NCBI RefSeq assembly: GCF_024622195.1
Contig: NZ_JANKBI010000018.1
Span: 61,659 to 125,658 of the forward strand
Length of the DNA: 64,000 bases
Direction of reading: 5' to 3'
Source: Murimonas intestini
GTDB taxonomy: Bacteria; Bacillota; Clostridia; Lachnospirales; Lachnospiraceae
The number at the start of each line of letters is the position of its first letter. Positions within the stretch are counted from its first letter, which is position 1. A program made the position numbers and the translations under genes. Shown here one piece after another: positions 42,337-50,060 of this stretch. The notes beneath the pieces were generated by a model, which was not told where the DNA came from, made no database searches, and saw only the letters and a list, made by a program, of their open reading frames with translations.

Positions 42337-43857
42337 TTAACCAATATAATTTACTATGCTTGTCGGCTGTCTGTAGTTCACATCCGAAATAATGATTCCG
42401 GTGGAAGGTGTACTTGCATGTACTACCTGGCCATTTCCGATATACATACTTACATGTCCGATGCCGTAGTCTCCGTCACCGCTGTAGAATAACAGGTCAC
42501 CCGGCTGTATCTCACTCATGCTGATCTGTGGTCCGCTTACTGACTGTGCACCAGCTGTACGCGGGATAGAGATTCCGAAGTTTCCTAATACCTGCTGTGT
42601 AAACCCTGAGCAGTCTACGCCGCTGTATAAGTCATTTCCGCCCCAAACATAATTTCCGCCTACGAACTGAAGTGCAAAGCTTACTATCTGCTCTCTCAGT
42701 CCTGCATTTGTACTCGGCGCTTCTGTCCACTCTGTTTCTGTTGGAGCTTCTGTCCACTCCGTTTCTGTTGGAGCTTCCGTCCATTCAGTAGATTCTGTAG
42801 GTGCTTCTGTCCATTCCGGTGCTTCCGTCCACTCTGTTGGAGCTTCTGTCCACTCTGTAGATTCTGTAGGCGCTTCTGTCCATTCCGGTGCCTCTGTCCA
42901 GTCTGTTGACTCTGTAGGCGCTTCTGTCCAAGCTGGTGCTTCTGTTGGAGCCTCTGTCCACTCTGTAGGTGCCTCTGTCCAAGCCGGCGCCTCTGTTGGA
43001 GCTTCTGTCCACTCTGTTGACTCTGTAGGTGCCTCTGTCCAAGCCGGTGCTTCCGTAGGAGCTTCTGTCCAGTCTGTAGGCGCCTCTGTAGACGGTGCCT
43101 CTGTCCAGCCTTCTGTACTATTATTCTGTGCCTGCTGTTCAGCTCTTGCGGCCTCATCAGCACGCCTTGCTTCTTCAATGGCTTTCTGGTAATCTTCTTC
43201 CTGTTTCTTCAGTCTTGCCTGTTCTTCTTCAATAGATTCTGCTTCTGTGAAAACTGTCTCACACTCTACATAATCTCTTGCCACATATCCTTCAACGTCA
43301 TCATCAACAGTAACTTTAACCCAGTCGCCACTGTCATCAACAACATTTAACTGCTCTGAATCTCCCACCATTGCCAGTACATCTGAATCCTGGTTAGAAT
43401 CTGAACGCACCATCAAAGTGGTAGTCTTAACTGTCGCTTTCTTCTGCCCAACTTCCTTTGCAAGCTCTTCAGCAGCCTGTCCTGTTACAAAATAATCAGA
43501 TTTCACATAACCTGTAACAGACCCTGATGAAATCAGGTACCAGTCGCCTTCCTTAGCTAAAATCTTTGCTGCAGAATTATTATAGAGTTTGCCAAGCACT
43601 TCCCCTTCATCCGTGCTTGCCTGATCTCTGATATTTACGTATTCATCAACCTGTGCGATCGCTGTTGTATCAAACTCAGACGGTGCAGATGTTTCCGGCT
43701 GCGTATTCTGAGCTTTACTCTCCTGTTCCGCAATCTTGGCTGAACCGCCGGCTAACGGCACTTCAAATCCGGCCGCCAGAGAAACGCCGCCGTTTCCTGC
43801 GAATGTAATTGCACCTGCGAGGCAGCATGCCGTTACTTTCAAGATTCCCTTTTTCAT
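42337..43857 (-). CDS. Secreted SH3b / NlpC-P60 hydrolase with W-T-E-A-P repeats
   Basis: 506 aa. Signal peptide about 1-29 (MKKGILKVTACCLAGAITFA). Two bacterial SH3 domains (about 68-130 and 138-200; VNIRDQASTDEGEVLGKLYN, TLMVRSDSNQDSDVLAMVGD), a charged helix (about 205-245), then a low-complexity region (about 250-385) of repeated TEAPT/EWTEAP units, probably a cell-wall-spanning linker. The C-terminal NlpC/P60 domain (about 390-506) has Cys in GVDCSGFTQQ, His in GHVSMYIGNG and VHAST. The domain closely resembles that of the protein encoded at 38478, so the two are paralogues with different wall-targeting modules. Confidence 0.93.
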   Translation of the reverse strand: MKKGILKVTACCLAGAITFAGNGGVSLAAGFEVPLAGGSAKIAEQESKAQNTQPETSAPSEFDTTAIAQVDEYVNIRDQASTDEGEVLGKLYNNSAAKILAKEGDWYLISSGSVTGYVKSDYFVTGQAAEELAKEVGQKKATVKTTTLMVRSDSNQDSDVLAMVGDSEQLNVVDDSGDWVKVTVDDDVEGYVARDYVECETVFTEAESIEEEQARLKKQEEDYQKAIEEARRADEAARAEQQAQNNSTEGWTEAPSTEAPTDWTEAPTEAPAWTEAPTESTEWTEAPTEAPAWTEAPTEWTEAPTEAPAWTEAPTESTDWTEAPEWTEAPTESTEWTEAPTEWTEAPEWTEAPTESTEWTEAPTETEWTEAPTETEWTEAPSTNAGLREQIVSFALQFVGGNYVWGGNDLYSGVDCSGFTQQVLGNFGISIPRTAGAQSVSGPQISMSEIQPGDLLFYSGDGDYGIGHVSMYIGNGQVVHASTPSTGIIISDVNYRQPTSIVNYIG

Positions 43858-43921
43858 TATTTATCTAACCTCCATATGTATCACTCATTTGTTACAGAAT
43901 TGTTAAATTTGTTACACGGCT

Positions 43922-43950
43922 ATCATAACAAATCTACTGCCTTTTGTCAA
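43922..43950 (-). promoter_or_regulatory. Promoter of the SH3/NlpC gene
   Basis: Minus strand TTGACA (43945-43950), TATGAT (43922-43927), spacer 17. The short 5' UTR has two TGTAACAAAT direct repeats. Confidence 0.75.
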
Positions 43951-44054
43951 CCATATATTAAATATTTTTTAACTCTGAAATAAACCTGAAATAATTTAAT
44001 GTGGTTACTAATTCAGTCCAATTAATGTGACAAATAAGGTACATATTGGTTATC

Positions 44055-44975
44055 TTACAAAAACATTAAATAATTCTGAGCAGATGTCACAGCATTTGCC
44101 CCGTCCGAAGCGGCTGTCACGATCTGTCTGAGCATCTTAGTCCTTACATCCCCTGCCGCATAAATCCCTTTAACACTTGTCTCACAGTCTTCCCCCGCAA
44201 TAATATACCCCTGAGGATCCATATCCAGCATACCCTTAAAGAGTTCTGAATTGGGAAGTATACCCACTGCAATAAAGACTCCATCCACCTGAAGTTCGGA
44301 TCTGCTTCCGTCTTTTTTATTTTCTATAGAAATAGATTTTACATTATCTTCTCCCCTGATCTCATTAACGACAGTGTTCCACAGTACTTCTATATTATCC
44401 TGCGCAAATAGTTTTTCCTGAAGGCTTTTGGCTGCCCTGAATTCCTCCCGGCGGTGGAGCACATAGACCTTCTTGCTTCCTCTTGCCAGAAAAATGGCAT
44501 CTTCAACTGCCACATCTCCTCCCCCTACAACAGCAACTGTCTTATTTTTGAAAAATGCCCCATCGCATGTTGCACAGTAGGAAACACCCATTCCTGCAAA
44601 CTCTTCTTCACCAGGCACACCCAGCTTTCTGTGCCTCGCTCCCGTTGCAATAATAACTGTTCTTGTCAGTATTTCAGCTTTATCCGTCTTTATTTTTTTC
44701 AGTGTTTCTTCTATAATAATGTCTTTCACTTCAGCTGTCATAAATTCTGCTTCCAGATTCTTGGCATGTTCATGAAACTTCATACTCAGATCCATACCGC
44801 TGACACCGGAAATACCGGGGTAATTATCAACCTCATACGTATTTATTACCTGCCCTCCGCTGACATAGCTCTTTTCCAGAACTAAGGTATCAAGCCTTGC
44901 CCTCTGCGCGTAAATTGCTGCAGCCAGACCGGCGGGTCCCGATCCTATAATCACTAAATCATAAATTTTATCCAT
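44055..44975 (-). CDS. trxB: Thioredoxin reductase
   Basis: 306-aa FAD/NADPH enzyme. N-terminal FAD motif VIIGSGPAGLAAAIYAQRA, redox-active CATC in VSYCATCDGAFF (about 135-139), NADPH motif AVVGGGDVAVEDAIFL and the C-terminal GIYAAGDVR FAD motif. Reduces thioredoxin for peroxiredoxins and ribonucleotide reduction. Divergent from perR; a palindrome overlaps its likely -10 box. Confidence 0.94.
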   Translation of the reverse strand: MDKIYDLVIIGSGPAGLAAAIYAQRARLDTLVLEKSYVSGGQVINTYEVDNYPGISGVSGMDLSMKFHEHAKNLEAEFMTAEVKDIIIEETLKKIKTDKAEILTRTVIIATGARHRKLGVPGEEEFAGMGVSYCATCDGAFFKNKTVAVVGGGDVAVEDAIFLARGSKKVYVLHRREEFRAAKSLQEKLFAQDNIEVLWNTVVNEIRGEDNVKSISIENKKDGSRSELQVDGVFIAVGILPNSELFKGMLDMDPQGYIIAGEDCETSVKGIYAAGDVRTKMLRQIVTAASDGANAVTSAQNYLMFL

Positions 44976-45027
44976 TTTCCTGCTCCTTTCAAACTACTGA
45001 TTTACAAGCCACTCTGCAACATGTCAA

Positions 45028-45041
45028 TAATAACTATTATA
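45028..45041. promoter_or_regulatory. Palindrome over the probable trxB -10
   Basis: TAATA-AC-TATTA (45028-45039) overlaps ATTATA (45036-45041), which is TATAAT on the minus strand. A/T-rich dyad of PerR/Fur style; possible operator. Confidence 0.4.
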
Positions 45042-45072
45042 TACTATCTGCAAAATTTTTTACATAAGATAA

Positions 45073-45101
45073 TTGACAAAATGAAATTTTAGGCTTATAC
45101 T
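45073..45101 (+). promoter_or_regulatory. perR promoter
   Basis: TTGACA (45073-45078) and TATACT (45096-45101), spacer 17. Downstream, CAATTATCATTATCG (45113-45127) matches about 9 of 14 positions of the Bacillus PerR box, suggesting autoregulation. Confidence 0.75.
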
Positions 45102-45141
45102 TATATCAGTAACAATTATCATTATCGAAAGGAGGAGAGCT

Positions 45142-45531
45142 ATGCCGAAGCTGAAATACAGCAAACAGCGTGAATCCATAAAAGAATTTCTGGCGTCCCG
45201 GACTGATCATCCAACGGCTGATACTGTTTACATGAATATACGTGAAACATTTCCCAATATCAGTCTTGGAACTGTATACCGGAATCTTTCTCTTTTATCG
45301 GACATTGGAGAGATCATGAAAATCACTACTGGTGATGGTGCAGACCGCTTCGATGGGAATACAACCCCTCATAACCATTTCGTGTGCACAGAGTGCCACA
45401 GTGTCATTGACCTGGAAATGGACAGTATAGACAACATTGTTGAAATTGCAGGAAGGAATTTTGATGGGCATATTGCTGGATATGTAACTAACTTCTATGG
45501 CGTTTGCGGAGACTGCATAAAAAAATCATAA
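45142..45531 (+). CDS. perR: Fur-family regulator, PerR-like
   Basis: 129 aa. Winged helix about 1-75 (RESIKEFLASRTDHPTADTV, LGTVYRNLSLLSDIGEI), then a dimerisation domain with metal ligands HNHFVCTECHSVID and C..C in YGVCGDCIKK, which form the structural zinc site. Size and the HPTADTVY motif favour PerR over Fur. PerR senses peroxide by iron-catalysed histidine oxidation and represses oxidative-stress genes; the rubrerythrin gene next to it, with a strong palindrome at its transcription start, is the likely target. Confidence 0.87.
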   Translation: MPKLKYSKQRESIKEFLASRTDHPTADTVYMNIRETFPNISLGTVYRNLSLLSDIGEIMKITTGDGADRFDGNTTPHNHFVCTECHSVIDLEMDSIDNIVEIAGRNFDGHIAGYVTNFYGVCGDCIKKS

Positions 45532-45546
45532 ATTTCCAAAAACCTC

Positions 45547-45597
45547 TTGACAAAGTAAGAGAAATGTAGTAAATTAATATCAGTAATCATTACTGAT
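45547..45597 (+). promoter_or_regulatory. Rubrerythrin promoter and PerR-type operator
   Basis: TTGACA (45547-45552) and TAAATT (45570-45575), spacer 17. A 19-bp perfect palindrome, ATCAGTAAT c ATTACTGAT, at 45579-45597 covers the expected start site. Centre sequence AATCATT fits PerR/Fur-type boxes. Confidence 0.75.
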
Positions 45598-45647
45598 TTA
45601 AAACAACTAAAAATTAAAATATTATAATAAGAAAAGGAGAAATTAAA

Positions 45648-46193
45648 ATGGCTAAATTTGTATGTAGTGTATGTGGTTATGTTTATGAAGGAGAAAAAGC
45701 ACCTGAGGCATGTCCGATCTGTAAGGCACCGGCTGAAAAGTTCATCGAGCAGAAAGGCCAGATGGAATGGGCAGCAGAACACGTAGTAGGCGTTGCTAAA
45801 GGCGCTCCGGATGATATCATCGCTGATTTAAGAGCAAACTTTGAAGGAGAGTGCTCAGAAGTTGGTATGTACCTGGCAATGTCAAGAGTTGCTCACAGAG
45901 AAGGATATCCGGAAATCGGATTATACTGGGAAAAAGCTGCTTTCGAAGAAGCTGAGCATGCATCTAAATTTGCAGAACTCTTAGGCGAAGTAGTTACAGA
46001 CAGCACAAAGAAAAATCTTGAGATGAGAGTAGAAGCTGAAAACGGCGCTACAGCTGGTAAGTTTGATCTTGCAAAACGCGCTAAAGCTCTTAATCTGGAT
46101 GCTATCCATGATACAGTTCATGAAATGGCAAGAGACGAAGCAAGACACGGAAAAGCTTTCGAAGGTCTGTTAAAGAGATATTTCAACAAATAA
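45648..46193 (+). CDS. rbr: Rubrerythrin with N-terminal rubredoxin domain (reverse rubrerythrin)
   Basis: 181-aa NAD(P)H-linked peroxide/oxygen reductase. Rubredoxin iron site CSVCGYVY...CPICKAP at residues about 5-30, followed by a ferritin-like diiron four-helix bundle with E(A)EH-type ligands (GECSEVGMYLAM, AAFEEAEHASKF, VHEMARDEARHGKAFEGLL). The rubredoxin-first order is that of clostridial reverse rubrerythrins, which are PerR targets in Clostridium acetobutylicum. Ribosome site AAAAGGAG. Ends in a terminator. Confidence 0.93.
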   Translation: MAKFVCSVCGYVYEGEKAPEACPICKAPAEKFIEQKGQMEWAAEHVVGVAKGAPDDIIADLRANFEGECSEVGMYLAMSRVAHREGYPEIGLYWEKAAFEEAEHASKFAELLGEVVTDSTKKNLEMRVEAENGATAGKFDLAKRAKALNLDAIHDTVHEMARDEARHGKAFEGLLKRYFNK

Positions 46194-46241
46194 GTTATCC
46201 AAAACACCTAAATATTAAAACAGCATAAACGGCATTTATGC

Positions 46242-46281
46242 AAAAAAGCGGGAATCTGTATTATTACAGTCCCGCTTTTTT
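46242..46281 (+). terminator. Terminator of the rubrerythrin gene
   Basis: AAAAAAGCGGGA ... TCCCGCTTTTTT with inner CTGTA / TACAG pairing. Confidence 0.88.
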
Positions 46282-46291
46282 ATATATTTTC

Positions 46292-46316
46292 GTAACTGTT
46301 CAACCTTCACAGTTAC
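46292..46316 (-). repeat. Right-end hairpin of the R1 repeat family
   Basis: On the minus strand GTAACTGTGAAGG, TTGAACAGTTAC: nearly identical to the right end of the 24972 copy (25078-25104). Lies 9 bp after the S-component stop codon. Confidence 0.6.
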
Positions 46317-46325
46317 ATGTTTCCT

Positions 46326-46925
46326 TTATCTGCTCCCCACGTGCACCAGCATATTCGACTTCTGCAGAACAGGTCTCAGTGCATTATAGACTGCCGCCAC
46401 TAACACTACTGAGATCACTGCATTTATAAATGTAGTTGCCGTACTCCACTTTGCCAGTACTGAAGCCATCTCCTGAGGCTGCCCCAAAATATACTGCTTA
46501 TAGAAATAACCTACAAGCGGATCAGCCACAACGTTAAATGCAAGCCCGCATATAGATGCGATGGTACTCCATTTAAAAATGTACTTTTTATCCTGGCTGT
46601 CTCCAATATGCGCAATATGGTGTGCCACGAATCCCGTGATAAGCCCAATACAGAGCTTCAGTATAAAGGTCTTTGGAGCGCCTACGATGTAAACAGGGTC
46701 CAGAAGATCTGCAATCGTCATCCCAACTGCACCGGCCAGTCCGCCGTATCCGCCGCCCAGGAGCAGTGCAGCCAGCACACAGAAGGCATTTCCTATGTGG
46801 ATAGACGTGGCATCCCCTCCCGGCATGGGTATCTTTATCTGCAGAAAGGTAAAGCTCACAAAGCAGAGCGCAGCCATCAAAGCCGTCTGGGCTAATTTCA
46901 TAACAGTGCTGTTTCTCTTTTCCAT
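46326..46925 (-). CDS. ECF transporter S component
   Basis: 199-aa membrane protein with about six helices. N-terminus (MKLAQTALMAALCFVSFTFL) carries the Ala-rich first helix that docks on the ECF T subunit; GDATSIHIGNAFCVLAALLL and GGYGGLAGAVGMTIADLLDP are typical of vitamin-type S components. No energising A/A'/T genes nearby, so it would share a group II module. Substrate not assignable; I see no riboswitch in the 112-bp leader. Confidence 0.8.
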   Translation of the reverse strand: MEKRNSTVMKLAQTALMAALCFVSFTFLQIKIPMPGGDATSIHIGNAFCVLAALLLGGGYGGLAGAVGMTIADLLDPVYIVGAPKTFILKLCIGLITGFVAHHIAHIGDSQDKKYIFKWSTIASICGLAFNVVADPLVGYFYKQYILGQPQEMASVLAKWSTATTFINAVISVVLVAAVYNALRPVLQKSNMLVHVGSR

Positions 46926-47037
46926 AACATTTCCTCTTTTCTGTAAATCTTTTCACAGGAGTTATGTTATCACCAATCTGGTTTAATCGAAATAGCCAGT
47001 TATGATTTTTTTGACCAGTCCAGTTCTTTTCTGCTGT

Positions 47038-48621
47038 TTATTTTCTGTTTGCCGGCTCAATGCTGATCAGCTTTCCTTTTATCTTAGCATGATCCATGGC
47101 ATTTAAGACATCCCTGGCATTCTCTCTTGGCACTTCCACAAATGTGTATTTGTCAAACATATCTATACTGCCCACAAGACGCCCCGGCATTCCTGATTCT
47201 CCTGCAATTGCTCCCAGGATATCACCAGGCTTCACATTCTGTTTCTTTCCTATATTAATGAACAGACGGACCATTCCTTCTTCTGCACCAGTATCACCGA
47301 AATCATATTTCTCCTCCTGTGCTGTGATCTCCTGTCCCATCTCCCTCTTTAAGAAAGCTGCCGCCACATCCATGGCTGTGTAGTCCTCTTCATTGATGTT
47401 CTGCTCCAGCATATTAATAATAGAAGAAAGATCTTCATTCTGGATGATCTGCTTAATTTCCCCAAGTACATTGTCTGCCTTTATAGCGGAGACATCATCC
47501 AGTGACGGTATCGGCTGTGCATAGATCTTAGTCTTGCAATACCTCTGTATATCCTTAAGCTTATACACTTCCTTGCCAACTACAAAAGTAAATGCTTTAC
47601 CAACCCTTCCCGCACGTCCTGTACGCCCTATACGGTGCACGTAGAACTCATCATCCTGGGGAAGATCATAATTAAATACCGCCTCAACATCGTCCACATC
47701 AATTCCCCTGGCCGCCACATCAGTTGCGATGAGGATCTCTGTCCTCCCGTTGCGGAAGCTGTTCATGACCCTGTCTCTCTGAGACTGCTTCATATCACCA
47801 TGGAGGCCTTCAGCAAAGTAACCCCTGCCTTTTAAATCTGCCGCCAGTTCATCCACCTTTTTCTTAGTATTGCAGAATACAAGAGAAAGCTTAGGATTAT
47901 ACATATCCAGAAGCCTTGAGAGGACCTCCTCCTTATTCTTCTGTTTTACTTCATAATAATACTGGTCAATGTTGGACACTGTAAGCTCTTTTTTGACCAC
48001 CTTGACCATCTGGGCATCTTTCTGGTATTTATCTGTGATATCCAGAATAGGCTTTGGCATTGTGGCTGAAAAAAGAACTGTCTGTCTTTCTTCCGGAACT
48101 TCGCTCAGGATCGTCTCGATATCCTCACGGAAGCCCATATTAAGCATCTCATCTGCCTCATCCAGGACAATGGTATGCACCTGATCCCACTTTATGGTCT
48201 TTCTTCTCATATGGTCCATAACACGGCCCGGAGTTCCGATGATAAGCTGAACTCCGCTCTTGAGGGACCGTATCTGCTTGACAATGTCCTGTCCTCCGTA
48301 GACAGGGAGAATCTTAATTCCGTGCATGAAATTCGCAAGCCTGCGGATTTCCTCTGCAACCTGGATGGCAAGCTCTCTTGTGGGACAGAGGATCATAGCC
48401 TGAAGCTTCTTATTCTTAGGATCAATCTTCTGCAGCAGAGGTATACCAAATGCAGCTGTCTTTCCTGTACCTGTCTGCGCCTGCCCGATTATATCTTTTC
48501 CTTCCATCATCACCGGGATAGCCTTAGCCTGTATGGGGCTGGCCGCCTCAAATCCCATCTCTGTTACCGCTCTTAATATCTGGTCGCTGAGCCCAAGCTC
48601 ATCAAATCTTATTGTTTCCAT
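47038..48621 (-). CDS. DEAD-box RNA helicase with C-terminal RNA-binding domain
   Basis: 527 aa, CshA/DeaD/DbpA type. Q-motif region FDELGLSDQILRAVTEMGFE, Walker A AQTGTGKTAAFGIP, DEAD box VLDEADEML, SAT motif LFSATMP, and HRIGRTGRAGR. Residues about 450-527 form a DbpA-like RNA-binding domain (VRLFINIGKKQNVKPGDILG), which in DbpA targets 23S rRNA. Likely ribosome assembly and cold adaptation. Transcribed with a ~165-nt structured leader. Confidence 0.92.
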   Translation of the reverse strand: METIRFDELGLSDQILRAVTEMGFEAASPIQAKAIPVMMEGKDIIGQAQTGTGKTAAFGIPLLQKIDPKNKKLQAMILCPTRELAIQVAEEIRRLANFMHGIKILPVYGGQDIVKQIRSLKSGVQLIIGTPGRVMDHMRRKTIKWDQVHTIVLDEADEMLNMGFREDIETILSEVPEERQTVLFSATMPKPILDITDKYQKDAQMVKVVKKELTVSNIDQYYYEVKQKNKEEVLSRLLDMYNPKLSLVFCNTKKKVDELAADLKGRGYFAEGLHGDMKQSQRDRVMNSFRNGRTEILIATDVAARGIDVDDVEAVFNYDLPQDDEFYVHRIGRTGRAGRVGKAFTFVVGKEVYKLKDIQRYCKTKIYAQPIPSLDDVSAIKADNVLGEIKQIIQNEDLSSIINMLEQNINEEDYTAMDVAAAFLKREMGQEITAQEEKYDFGDTGAEEGMVRLFINIGKKQNVKPGDILGAIAGESGMPGRLVGSIDMFDKYTFVEVPRENARDVLNAMDHAKIKGKLISIEPANRK

Positions 48622-48784
48622 ATTTCCACCTTTCTTTCCCTGCAGCTCCGATTTGGCGCGACGCTTTCATGTTATTGGAAACGGTTCCTGCTTCCCGGAA
48701 CATGAAAACGCCCTGCAACACATCGCTATGTACAGGGCTAAAACTCCATTTATCATATTGTTTCTATCCACTCTAGACAGTGCA
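48622..48784 (-). promoter_or_regulatory. Structured 5' leader of the DEAD-box helicase mRNA
   Basis: On the minus strand: GCCCTG ... CAGGGC stem (48699-48739 region), then CATGTTCC ... GGAAC/AACATG pairing, then AAAGAAAGGTGG as ribosome site. Long folded leaders are common for cold-induced helicases; no known riboswitch class recognised. Confidence 0.5.
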
Positions 48785-48790
48785 AGCGCT

Positions 48791-48820
48791 ATCATAGCAC
48801 GAAAAGCACTGTATTGTCAA
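48791..48820 (-). promoter_or_regulatory. Promoter of the DEAD-box helicase gene
   Basis: Minus strand TTGACA (48815-48820) and TATGAT (48791-48796), spacer 18. Confidence 0.75.
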
Positions 48821-48859
48821 GGGGAGAATCCGGAACTGTAAATAATAACCAGCCAGCAA

Positions 48860-50017
48860 TTATCTCTGCAGCTGAAGAAGCTTACTCTTAAGCTCTCCTT
48901 CCATGCGCTGCATCTCAAGCTCTGCCTCCTGGCGTTTCTGCCGTCCCTCCTGCTGGATCTTCATGACCTCATCCAGTGTAGAGATCAGAGACTCATTGGT
49001 ATTTTTCAACGTCTCTATATCTACGATACCGCGCTCGGACTCCTTAGCTGTCTCGATACTGGCCAGCTTCAGTGTCTCAGCATTCTTTCTGAGCAGTTCA
49101 TTTGTCATGTCTGTAACTTCCCTCTGTGCCTTTGCAGCCTGTGTAGAGTGGGCCACACCCAGGGCCAGTACCATCTGGCTCTTCCAGAGAGGGATGGTGT
49201 TCACAACTGTTGACTGTATTTTCTCTACCATCATTGTATCATTATTCTGGACAAGGCGTATCTGCGGCGCCGTCTGGATGGAGATCATCCTTGTCAGCTC
49301 CAGGTCATGAAGCTTCTTCTCAAAGCGGTTGCACATGGCATCCAGATCCTTGGCAGCCTGCGCATCCTCCGGAAGACCTGTCATCTCTGCCTTCCTCATC
49401 AGCTCAGGAAGTTCCCCTGCCCTTACCTTTTCCAGCTTCTTCTTTCCCGCTATGATGTACATGGAAAGCTCTTTGAAGTATGTCTTATTCAGCTCATACA
49501 TCTTATCCAGTACAGCTATATCCTTCATAAGAGTGACCTGCTGGTTCTCCAGGGCCTCACAGATTTTTCCCACATTCACCTCAGCTCTGTCATATTTAGC
49601 TTTCATGGTCGTCAGCTTATTCGTGTTCTTTTTGAAAAATCCCAGGAACCCTTTTTCTTCCTCGTCTGCATCGAAGTTCTTAAGCTCTGTGACCACTCCT
49701 GTTAACAGGTCACCGACTTCCCCCAGATCCTTAGTGCGGACATTATCAAGGGCAGCCTCTGAAAAGTCCGCCATCTTCTTCTGCGCACCAACACCGTACT
49801 GCAGGATCATCCCTGAATCACGCAGGTTTATCTGCTCTGCAAAAGCATCAACCATATTTTTTTCTTCTGCTGAGAGAATACTCTCGTCAAATTCCGGTTT
49901 CTGGGCCGGAGCTGCCTGCACCGGTTCTGCCGGTACCTCCTTAGCCTGGGGTGTATCCCCGAACGGGTTCAGCGTAAGAGTAGGGGATGCCTGAAATTCT
50001 TTAAATTCTTCACTCAT
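48860..50017 (-). CDS. TelA/KlaA family toxic anion resistance protein
   Basis: 385-aa mostly helical cytoplasmic protein. After a Pro/Ala-rich N-terminal tail (about 1-45), the body has long charged helices with the family segments QINLRDSGMILQYGVGAQKK and TVVNTIPLWKSQMVLALGVA. Named for tellurite resistance, but members are widespread and often paired with XpaC, as here (43 bp downstream of it in the same operon). Actual role is unknown; envelope stress or antimicrobial tolerance is suggested for relatives. Confidence 0.88.
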   Translation of the reverse strand: MSEEFKEFQASPTLTLNPFGDTPQAKEVPAEPVQAAPAQKPEFDESILSAEEKNMVDAFAEQINLRDSGMILQYGVGAQKKMADFSEAALDNVRTKDLGEVGDLLTGVVTELKNFDADEEEKGFLGFFKKNTNKLTTMKAKYDRAEVNVGKICEALENQQVTLMKDIAVLDKMYELNKTYFKELSMYIIAGKKKLEKVRAGELPELMRKAEMTGLPEDAQAAKDLDAMCNRFEKKLHDLELTRMISIQTAPQIRLVQNNDTMMVEKIQSTVVNTIPLWKSQMVLALGVAHSTQAAKAQREVTDMTNELLRKNAETLKLASIETAKESERGIVDIETLKNTNESLISTLDEVMKIQQEGRQKRQEAELEMQRMEGELKSKLLQLQR

Positions 50018-50060
50018 AATTGTATCCTTTCCATCTACTGTTTCTCTTGTTCACTTTCAA

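Noticed and set aside
42755..43090. Tandem repeats considered as a CRISPR array
   Set aside because: Units are of varying length, lie in frame and encode TEAP/EWTEAP repeats of a secreted protein; no regular spacers.
42696..43178. Gln/Lys/Arg-rich 160-aa and related 85-aa ORFs within the SH3/NlpC gene
   Set aside because: Alternative frames of the TEAPTEWTEAP repeat region; repetition keeps them open.
46926..47037. Possible riboswitch before the ECF S component
   Set aside because: Checked for folate, preQ1, TPP and cobalamin-type landmarks; none recognised in the 112-bp gap.
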